NCBI GenBank assembly: GCA_002311865.1
Contig: DBZV01000193.1
Span: 5,008-19,955, forward strand
Origin: Dehalococcoidia bacterium UBA1151
GTDB lineage: Bacteria > Chloroflexota > Dehalococcoidia > Lucifugimonadales > Lucifugimonadaceae
DNA: 14,948 nt
Direction: 5' to 3'
The notes beneath the pieces were generated by a model that worked only from the letters and a program-made list of their open reading frames with translations, did not search any database and was not told the origin of the DNA. Below are positions 1-6,294 of the stretch, piece by piece. The translations under genes and the position numbers were made by a program. Position 1 is the stretch's first letter; every line of letters starts with the position of its first letter.

Positions 1-644
1 TTCATCACATGCCGGGCTGGGACGCCGCAACCAAAGAAATCACGCGGCGGTTTTCTCACAATGGCTATATCGCAATCGACCCCAATCTCTACACCAGGGA
101 GGGTCCGGGCGAGCCGGATGACGTGGCCGCAGTGGCAAGAGCAGCCGGCGGCGCGCCTGACGCCCGAGTAATGGGTGACGTTGATGGCGCAGCGGCCCAT
201 ATACGATCGTTACCATACCATAACGGAAAAATTGGCGTGATTGGATTCTGCTCAGGTGGTCGCCAGACATACCTGTCGGCTTGCACCCTGAACACATTCG
301 ATGCCGCAGTTGACTGCTGGGGCGGGCGCGTAATCGCGCCGGCGGATCAGCTCACGGAGCGGCAGCCGGTTGCCCCGATAGATTTCACCGCCGACTTGAG
401 TTGCCCGCTGCTTGGCATATTCGGACAGGATGATATGTCACCCACACCAGAGGATGTGGATCTCACAGAGGCAGAGCTGAAAAAGCACGGCAAAACATAC
501 GAATTTCACAGGTATGAGGGAGCCGGGCACGGATTCTTTGCGGTTGACAGGCTGAGTTATCGGGCAGTTCAGGCGACCGAGGCGTGGGTTGAGGTGTTCA
601 AGTGGTTTGACAAGTACCTGCCGACTAAGCAGAGGGGATTCTGA
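1..644 (+). CDS. Dienelactone hydrolase family protein (5' end outside window)
   Basis: An alpha/beta hydrolase of the dienelactone hydrolase family. Members hydrolyse lactones or esters, classically dienelactone to maleylacetate in aromatic ring degradation, in the cytoplasm. The frame is open to the left edge: codons for His-His precede the first ATG at position 9, and the HHMPGWD stretch is an internal family motif, so the true start lies upstream. Numbering from that ATG, the nucleophile elbow GFCSGG puts Cys at residue 81. The acid is probably Asp141 in FGQDD, and His174 sits in GAGHGFF. All three triad positions are present, with Cys as nucleophile as usual for this family. About 210 residues are visible of a usual 230-300. 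The next gene starts 2 bp downstream behind an AGAGGGG ribosome site inside the 3' end of this gene (631-637), so the two are co-transcribed. The exact substrate cannot be told from sequence. Confidence 0.88.
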   Translation, partial: HHMPGWDAATKEITRRFSHNGYIAIDPNLYTREGPGEPDDVAAVARAAGGAPDARVMGDVDGAAAHIRSLPYHNGKIGVIGFCSGGRQTYLSACTLNTFDAAVDCWGGRVIAPADQLTERQPVAPIDFTADLSCPLLGIFGQDDMSPTPEDVDLTEAELKKHGKTYEFHRYEGAGHGFFAVDRLSYRAVQATEAWVEVFKWFDKYLPTKQRGF

Positions 645-646
645 AG

Positions 647-910
647 ATGTGTACATGGATTATTGAGAACGTAGAGATGGCCGGTAGCGCCAAGGGTCGC
701 GATGGCTGGTTCAAGTTGAATCAGGCCAATGTCTACTACGATCATCCGTACCACGCCCCGCTGGACCATGCGCTGATAATTGACTTCGTTCGAGACACGA
801 ACAAGCCCGGCGATAGGGTGGCGGTGGAGATAAGCCGAGAGTCAGCGCTCAAATTAATCGAAGGCATACAGTCGGCGCTGTCGGTTGGTGAAGCGGCTCA
901 CGCTGTTTAG
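647..910 (+). CDS. Small DUF6295-like protein of unknown function
   Basis: An 87-residue protein that I recognise as resembling the DUF6295 family. The marks are an MCT start, a GSAKGRDGWF motif near residues 13-22, and a YDHPYHAPLDHAL motif near 31-43, followed by a hydrophobic strand (IIDF) and a C-terminal helix. No function is established for the family that I know of. The start is well supported by AGAGGGG at 631-637, nine bases upstream. There is no signal peptide or membrane segment, so it is probably cytoplasmic. It lies 2 bp after the hydrolase and about 37 bp before the dehydrogenase, so it is probably part of the same transcript. Cys2 would become the N-terminal residue if Met is removed. 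The His/Asp-rich motif could bind metal or substrate, but that is a guess. The family call is from memory of the motif pattern. Confidence 0.75.
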   Translation: MCTWIIENVEMAGSAKGRDGWFKLNQANVYYDHPYHAPLDHALIIDFVRDTNKPGDRVAVEISRESALKLIEGIQSALSVGEAAHAV

Positions 911-947
911 GGAGCGGGGCTCGTACTGCACCCCAAAAAAAGGGAAC

Positions 948-2054
948 GTGAATTTGGTACTGAAACGACTGAAGGAAATCGAGAATCCAACTGTGGTGGC
1001 AGCGGAGCCGCTGACAGAGTTCGTGGGTTCGCTGATGCGCGCGGCCGGGATGCGTGAGGGTGAATCGAGGGAGGCGGCAGAAGTTCTCGTCGATGCTGAT
1101 CTGAACGGCATCGATACGCATGGGGTGGGCTACAACCTGGAGCTCCACTATCTGCCGGGGCTGATGTCAGGCTTCATGAATCCTCAGCCAGACACCCGGA
1201 TTACGCATGAAACCCCGGGAACCGCCACCGTGGACGCTGACAAGGGAATAGGTCTCGTGGCAGGTCGTTTCGCCATGAATCTGGCAATTGAGAAGGCTCG
1301 GCAGACGGGAATCGCTTCAGTTGCCGTTCCGAATAGTAGCCACTACGGAGCCGCGGGCTACTACGCCCGGATGGCGTTGCCGCACGACATGATTGGATTG
1401 ACGATGTCTTCCGGCGGGGCCAGGGTTATCGTTCCAATGGGCGCCCGCGACCCGTGGATGGGAACAAACCCCATCGCCATGGCCGCACCCGCCAATGAAG
1501 AGCCGCCGTTTGTGATCGATATGGCGACCACTGTTGTCTCGTTTGGAAAGGTTGCGATAGCCCGCACATTCGGGATCGAAATTCCGGTTGGCTGGGCAGT
1601 CAGCAAGTCAGGTGAGCCGATTACTGACCCTGCGAACAGTCCCCCGCCTCATGGGCAACCCCCGCTGGGAGAGACTCATGAGCATGGCGCTCAGAAGGGG
1701 ACAGGGCTGGGGATGATGACTGACATACTCTGCGCGATATTGCCCGGAGAACCCGTGTCAGGACTTCTCCCGGACAACCCAAAAGGTGGGCGATTCTGTC
1801 ACTACTTCCAGGCGATTCGCGTCGATGCGTTCCGTCCTGCTGAGGAGTTCAAGGCCAACATGGACGAGATGTTGTGGGCTTTGAAGAATGAACCGACTGC
1901 AGATGGATACGCTCGAGTGATGTATCCGGGTCAGCCAGAGGCCGAGGCTTACGTGGACCGGATTGAGTCGGGGATACCGCTAGCCCAGCACACCGTCGCG
2001 TACTTTAAACAGATGGCAGCGGAACTGGGAGTCCCATACACGCTAGGGGACTAG
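948..2054 (+). CDS. Malate/L-lactate-type dehydrogenase (Ldh_2 family)
   Basis: A 368-residue NAD(P)-dependent 2-hydroxyacid oxidoreductase of the Ldh_2 fold, the family that includes malate, (S)-sulfolactate and ureidoglycolate dehydrogenases. Visible family motifs are GIDTHGV with His58, NSSHYGAAGYY with His132, the MGTNP nucleotide-binding stretch, FVIDMATT, and a KGTGLGMM segment equivalent to the usual GGYKGYGL. Length is slightly above the usual 340-360. I chose GTG at 948 because AAAAGGGAA precedes it closely. TTG at 954 is an alternative, and the frame is open back to TTG 885, which would overlap the preceding gene by 26 bp and add a charged tail unlike the family. The gene follows the DLH and DUF6295 genes in the same direction and suggests oxidation of a hydroxyacid product in the same pathway. 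Its TAG stop (2052-2054) overlaps the restored stop of the convergent surface-protein gene. Substrate not predictable. Confidence 0.9.
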   Translation: MNLVLKRLKEIENPTVVAAEPLTEFVGSLMRAAGMREGESREAAEVLVDADLNGIDTHGVGYNLELHYLPGLMSGFMNPQPDTRITHETPGTATVDADKGIGLVAGRFAMNLAIEKARQTGIASVAVPNSSHYGAAGYYARMALPHDMIGLTMSSGGARVIVPMGARDPWMGTNPIAMAAPANEEPPFVIDMATTVVSFGKVAIARTFGIEIPVGWAVSKSGEPITDPANSPPPHGQPPLGETHEHGAQKGTGLGMMTDILCAILPGEPVSGLLPDNPKGGRFCHYFQAIRVDAFRPAEEFKANMDEMLWALKNEPTADGYARVMYPGQPEAEAYVDRIESGIPLAQHTVAYFKQMAAELGVPYTLGD

Positions 2055-2508
2055 AGATCGTCTTTTCGTCTCGGCCGCCGGGCAACAACCACCAGCGCAA
2101 GCAACCCCGCGGCGTATAGTGCACTGTCTGTCTGCGCCGGGTGAATTGCTGTTGGCGAATGGCAGTCCGCCGCCGCCGCTGGCGGGCACGGGCTCTTCGT
2201 CCGCGTTGACATCAATGCCATCTTCAAGCAACGAAGCATCCCGCATGGCTGTTGCGGTCTGTTCGACGTCGGCGTTGGTCAGGCCGGGTGGGTCATAATC
2301 AAAATCTGGTGTCGACTCCGGCGCTGGCTCGATGTTTGGCTCATCGGATGGGACAGCTGAGGGTTCTCCAACTGGCTGAGCCTGTGACTTATCCGTGCTT
2401 CCGGCATTGAGATCAGCAGCCAGTTGTGAATCACGTGCGGCCATGACGCCTTAAAACAATGCAGCTAATCCTGGCGCTAATGTGCTGGTGGGCGATGTCG
2501 TTATCGGT
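2051..2508 (-). pseudogene. Detached 3' end of the surface-protein gene: linker plus C-terminal membrane anchor
   Basis: Beyond the TGA of the 995-residue frame, a frame shifted by one base near 2519 continues as a Pro/Thr/Ser linker (VAPEPITTSPTSTLAPG), meets TAA at 2453-2451, and then resumes as a Pro/Glu/Asp/Ser-rich linker (ATG at 2444 in the same frame). In that frame the reading turns to a Cys/Arg-rich end. Removing one copy of a 4-base tandem repeat at 2126-2133 instead gives GAD joined to SALYAAGLLALVVVA and then RRPRRKDDL-stop. That is a single hydrophobic helix with a basic tail, the usual C-terminal anchor of a surface protein. The restored stop is at 2053-2051. So three lesions separate body and anchor, and the intact ancestor would be about 1,150 residues. 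Alternatives are sequencing or assembly error, or a separate small gene starting at 2444; the anchor argues for one original gene. Confidence 0.7.
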
Positions 2509-5496
2509 TCAGGCGCGACGATTTGGTGGGTCATCCGGTTGTGGGTCGTCAGCAGGTGAATCGGACGGAGCGACGTCTTCCACAACCTCATCCTCGGACT
2601 CTACGCTGGTCTGCGCATCTGGATTCACGGGATGTTCTGTACCCTCTTGGTCGAGTTCGATTCCACCCAGAAGAACATCATCCGCGCTCACGCCTCCCCA
2701 ATCACCGGCCTTCAGGGGATCTGCATTGCCATCGTTATCCAGATCAGTCTGATCTGATTGGACCAGTGGATCGCCATCCGCGGGATTTTCGTCCTCTGGG
2801 AGATCCTCATCTTTGTATTCGCTGGGATCGACGGCTGTTGCCACTTCAGGTGGCTGCGATGAAACAGTGAATATGGTCTCAATTGGCGTCAGCACATTTC
2901 CGGCCAGATCAGCACTCTCAATTCTCACCAGATACGAGCCAATCGGGAGCGTATCGGTCTGGTATTCCCAAACCACACCATCGGCGATCGACTCAAATAG
3001 GTCACCGATCTCCTCACCATTGATTGTTGCGGAAGTGACGATTGCTCCAAATGAGGAATCGCCCGGATACTCATTTGACTCACCAGGGAAGCTGATCCGT
3101 ATCAAAGTCGTCCAGCCTGATAGTTTGGCGCCAAACGCCGGGGCCATCAGTGGCATCGACGCCTGGGTGTCAATTTCGAATTGAACTGCCTTCGCCGGAT
3201 AGTCAGCTTCGAACGATTCCTGTCCAACGGTGCCCAGGTTGCCTGATTTGTCGAATCCGGTGACAACGATGTTTTTTATGCGATCCTCAGCGCGGGCAGC
3301 GTCCAGTTGATTGATATAAATCTGGTACTTCCACTTTTTATTGCCCTCAGTGGGAGTGACACTAACTGTGCGGCCTTCGATCGATACAGCGGGCGCTGCA
3401 TCGAGGTTTTCATTACTGGTGACTTCAAATTCAAGCAAACCGCTCACATATGCAGAGCTCAGGGATATTTCCAGGCGTGGCTTGAGCGAGTCAACAACCG
3501 ATATCGTTTGGAGTCCAGATTCCAAGCCTGCTACATCATGGACCGCTCCTGTGCCCATCTCCAGTTCACGGGGGTCGCCGCGCAGAAGTGGGACGTTCAA
3601 AAATAGCGAACTGGGCATCGATACGGGTGTGAATCCTGTGTTGGCCTCAGGATTATCAACAAAGAATCGTTCTGCCAGTATTGCGGCAGGGTTAATCGGC
3701 TCGTCAAATGTGAGATGTACCCATCCCGGCTGATCAGTCTCGATCTTCTCGCTCTCGATATCCCACCGTTCGCCGGCAATTGCTGTTGCGATTCGGGCTG
3801 ATTGAGTGTCGATGATCACAACGCCGTCCTGATCACCTGCCACCGACGCGTCTGAATCCGATCGCGAACTATTCCCGGCGTTATCGAAGACCCTCACGAA
3901 CCATGACGCGGTACCATCTGCACCCAGGTCAGGCAACTTGGTATTGATGATGAGGGAATCTCCCACCTCCACCACGTCTTGCACGGGCACCGTCAGAATC
4001 TCACCATCATCAACAGTTATCTCATCTCTATCGTTGTCCAGATGGATCTGGATGTTGTTTATATCAACACCCGAGCCCAGATCACTCACCGTAAAAGAGA
4101 TTTCCACGTTCGTCGGGAATACGTAATCACCAGTGATCGGAGTGACGTCAGAAATCGTCGGCACAATCGTATCTATCTTGATGGAGTCATCGACGATTGT
4201 TCGGGGAGATTGATCGGTGTACCTGACAACTATTGAGTCCCCGTGAGCAACTGGCATTTTCGTTCCAGAGGTCACTTCAGATCCGCTGACATTTATCACT
4301 GACATGATCGTTTGCGTGAATTGTGAGCTGCTCGGCGAGGTTTCGGTCAGGACAACAAAGGTTGGGTTCTCAATGTTGGAACCCAATATCTGCACGGAGG
4401 TGGTGCTTATCAGTGCTGTTGCATATGAGATTGAAAACGCTTCATCAGCATTTAGCCCACCTTTTCGCACCAGGGTCAAAATTCCGCTGCTGGAATCAAC
4501 CGAACTGATGCGTGCCCCGGTGAGGCCGGCTGTTGAGATGTCCAGTGGGGAGATCATCCCATCTCCACTAATGTCCGCAATCGGTGGATTGCTCAGGAAT
4601 ATAGAAAACGTTTCGAAGTCACTTGCGGCCGGCAGGGTGAATACGTCTCCAGAGAGATCTTCGGTGAATAAGACTGCTGTCTGGTAGCCGATAGAAAACG
4701 AGAGCGGCGCAATGATTTCAACTTTGCGCTCAATGAGAGCGAAGCCCTGGGCAAGATTGAGGAAAGAGATTGAAGCTTCTGCAGGGTCGACCGTGTAATC
4801 ACCAATCGATACATCACCCGACCCATCGGCGTCATATGGGGTAACGGTGGGCAAGTTTGCAAGTTCACTGAACCCTTTGAGGCCTGGTGAGAGTACGTAC
4901 GGGGAGCCAATGAGATCCGTGAACGCGACGATGTTTGCAATTGATCCAATGGTGTAGGTGAGGTCTGATGGGCTTGCGGCAGCTCTTCTGACCGTCAGGG
5001 TTCCTGTCGATGTGCTTACCGCGACTATCTCAGCCTGGGCAATAGAAAGTGAGAACTCCGCCGGCCCAATGACTCCATCGCCATCCTGATCAGCCATCGC
5101 GGAAAGTGGCAACATCAGATCAAACGTCTGACCGATTCCCCCAGCGGGAATGGAGAATGGCTGGCCTGATGCATCAAGTGTCTTAGAGTCCCGCGCTATC
5201 GACTCGCGAAGATCAAGGTCGGTCACCGTGATCAGTATCTCGGTCCCGTTCGTGGCGAAGCTGCGGCTGAGAGTGATCTCACCAATGTGCGACGTGTCGG
5301 CAGCACCAACTGGCGGCACAACTTGAAACGCAAGCAGCACAAAGAGAATCGGTCCCGCAGCTACTGCTGATGGTCTGATTCGCGATGAGAAATGCGATGC
5401 GAGGGGATAGATGCGATTCGTAATCTGGGCTGGTCCTCGGTTTCGAGAACTTATTGAGTATTGACCCAGATTAGAATGCGGTCTGGATCGCATCAT
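2509..5496 (-). CDS. Large secreted surface protein with EF-hand-like loops and Ig-like domains
   Basis: A 995-residue exported protein. A long basic N-region (residues 1-46) leads into a hydrophobic core (about 47-60) and a VGA-A cleavage site near residue 65. No other start codon lies between the ATGATG at 5496-5491 and the core, so the long n-region looks real. The N-terminal half holds three calcium-loop-like motifs, DQDGDGVIGPAE (136-147), DADGSGDVSIGD (222-233) and DISGDGMISPLD (308-319). The flanking sequence around loops 1 and 3 is an internal repeat (about 113-184 against 287-360). Residues about 360-430 carry an LTET...GD.I..RYTD pattern known from bacterial surface-layer-type repeats. 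Then come bacterial Ig-like segments with DNAGN and DLAGN signatures, and a long acidic tail from about 885. The likely role is surface layer, adhesion or envelope structure. The frame ends at TGA 2509-2511, but coding continues in another frame with a linker and a membrane anchor, so the protein as encoded here has lost its anchor. Confidence 0.85.
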   Translation of the reverse strand: MMRSRPHSNLGQYSISSRNRGPAQITNRIYPLASHFSSRIRPSAVAAGPILFVLLAFQVVPPVGAADTSHIGEITLSRSFATNGTEILITVTDLDLRESIARDSKTLDASGQPFSIPAGGIGQTFDLMLPLSAMADQDGDGVIGPAEFSLSIAQAEIVAVSTSTGTLTVRRAAASPSDLTYTIGSIANIVAFTDLIGSPYVLSPGLKGFSELANLPTVTPYDADGSGDVSIGDYTVDPAEASISFLNLAQGFALIERKVEIIAPLSFSIGYQTAVLFTEDLSGDVFTLPAASDFETFSIFLSNPPIADISGDGMISPLDISTAGLTGARISSVDSSSGILTLVRKGGLNADEAFSISYATALISTTSVQILGSNIENPTFVVLTETSPSSSQFTQTIMSVINVSGSEVTSGTKMPVAHGDSIVVRYTDQSPRTIVDDSIKIDTIVPTISDVTPITGDYVFPTNVEISFTVSDLGSGVDINNIQIHLDNDRDEITVDDGEILTVPVQDVVEVGDSLIINTKLPDLGADGTASWFVRVFDNAGNSSRSDSDASVAGDQDGVVIIDTQSARIATAIAGERWDIESEKIETDQPGWVHLTFDEPINPAAILAERFFVDNPEANTGFTPVSMPSSLFLNVPLLRGDPRELEMGTGAVHDVAGLESGLQTISVVDSLKPRLEISLSSAYVSGLLEFEVTSNENLDAAPAVSIEGRTVSVTPTEGNKKWKYQIYINQLDAARAEDRIKNIVVTGFDKSGNLGTVGQESFEADYPAKAVQFEIDTQASMPLMAPAFGAKLSGWTTLIRISFPGESNEYPGDSSFGAIVTSATINGEEIGDLFESIADGVVWEYQTDTLPIGSYLVRIESADLAGNVLTPIETIFTVSSQPPEVATAVDPSEYKDEDLPEDENPADGDPLVQSDQTDLDNDGNADPLKAGDWGGVSADDVLLGGIELDQEGTEHPVNPDAQTSVESEDEVVEDVAPSDSPADDPQPDDPPNRRA

Positions 5497-5519
5497 CCGT
5501 ATTTAGTGCAATCCAATAG

Positions 5520-5552
5520 GTGGGGCCCCACACATGCGCCCGCGAATCGCGG
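5520..5552. promoter_or_regulatory. Two adjacent palindromes in the divergent intergenic region
   Basis: GTGGGGCCCCAC at 5520-5531 is a perfect 12-base palindrome. CCGCGA-A-TCGCGG at 5540-5552 has perfect 6-base arms around one central A. Their centres are about 20.5 bp apart, close to two helical turns. They lie between the divergent starts of the surface-protein gene (5496, minus) and the sensor-protein gene (about 5586-5610, plus), and the right one falls about where the -35 region of the plus promoter would be. Paired dimer-binding operators are the natural reading. Neither is followed by a T-run, so a terminator is unlikely. No regulator gene adjoins them. Confidence 0.5.
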
Positions 5553-5572
5553 CTTTCTGCACGTGCCGTCCG

Positions 5573-5578
5573 TATACT
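5573..5578 (+). promoter_or_regulatory. Probable -10 box (TATACT) of the sensor/kelch operon
   Basis: TATACT matches the sigma-70 -10 consensus at five of six positions. The expected transcription start, 6-8 bases downstream, falls at about 5585, right at an in-frame GTG (5586) of the next gene, so a leaderless transcript is possible. No good -35 box is seen. The second palindrome (5540-5552) covers the -35 zone, which would fit a repressor or activator site. Confidence 0.4.
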
Positions 5579-5609
5579 GAATCGTGTGATTAATCAGCCT
5601 CAAGAATCG

Positions 5610-6281
5610 ATGGGTTTTGACGGTTTAGTTGAGCTGCCTGCAACAGGTAGCGCAGTTCATCTGAGTTCCCTGTACGCGCTGGCATTTCGCCCGCGAACCT
5701 ACTCGCGGATTTTCTATCTGCTCATAGGCCTGCCGCTGGGCCTATTCTTCACCACGTTTACATTAACTGCACTCTCAGTGGGAATCGTCCTTGCGCCAGT
5801 GGGCATTGGTCTGGTTGTTCTGGGCGCGCTGGCTACTGGCTCCTGGATCCTGTTTGGAATTGAGCGAGAGGTCGCGATTCTTTTGCTCCGGACGGACATT
5901 CGACCGATAATTTCACCCAAATCCGACTCGGACGATATGGTGAGCCTGGTTAAGGCGTACATGCGAAGCCCAAGGACCTGGTTCACGGTTCTCTACCTGG
6001 TGGCGCGATTCCCCCTGGGCGCGATCTCATTTGTCGTGACCGTATCGGCGCTTGGATTGGCCAGTATGCTCACTGCAGCGCCGCTGTTGATTGGGCTCAC
6101 GGATATTGATCTTGGATTCTGGCATGTTGAAAAACTCTGGGAAGCGTTCCTGCTCGCGCTAATAGGTCCGCCAACAGCAATCCTGGCGTTACATCTTGTG
6201 AACGCAATCGCGCTGGCGAATTCTCGATTGATTAACCTGCTGATTGAGCCAGAGCGTCATCCCGCCGGGTCGGAGAAATAG
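5610..6281 (+). CDS. Membrane protein with a putative sensor domain (PF13796-like)
   Basis: A 223-residue integral membrane protein from ATG 5610; GTG 5586 would add eight residues and suits a leaderless transcript from TATACT. Two similar halves are visible. RPRTYSRIFYLLIGLPLGLF (about 27-46) opens the first hydrophobic hairpin and RSPRTWFTVLYLVARFPLGA opens the second, each followed by a second hydrophobic stretch, for about four TM segments. This (R.W..LLYLLLGLPLGL) x2 layout matches the 'Sensor' domain often fused to histidine kinases or anti-sigma-type proteins. Here no kinase, HATPase or DNA-binding part follows; the protein ends in a short basic tail. It is the first gene after the divergent control region, and the kelch lipoprotein starts about 13 bp later, so the two probably act together at the membrane. 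The function is inferred only at the domain level. Confidence 0.65.
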   Translation: MGFDGLVELPATGSAVHLSSLYALAFRPRTYSRIFYLLIGLPLGLFFTTFTLTALSVGIVLAPVGIGLVVLGALATGSWILFGIEREVAILLLRTDIRPIISPKSDSDDMVSLVKAYMRSPRTWFTVLYLVARFPLGAISFVVTVSALGLASMLTAAPLLIGLTDIDLGFWHVEKLWEAFLLALIGPPTAILALHLVNAIALANSRLINLLIEPERHPAGSEK

Positions 6282-6294
6282 CGCCATTCACGAA

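Noticed and set aside
2459..2870. Plus-strand open frames over the 3' part of the surface-protein gene
   Set aside because: They are Ser/Arg/Pro-rich with no domain pattern and lie opposite a clearly coding minus-strand frame; they are shadows.
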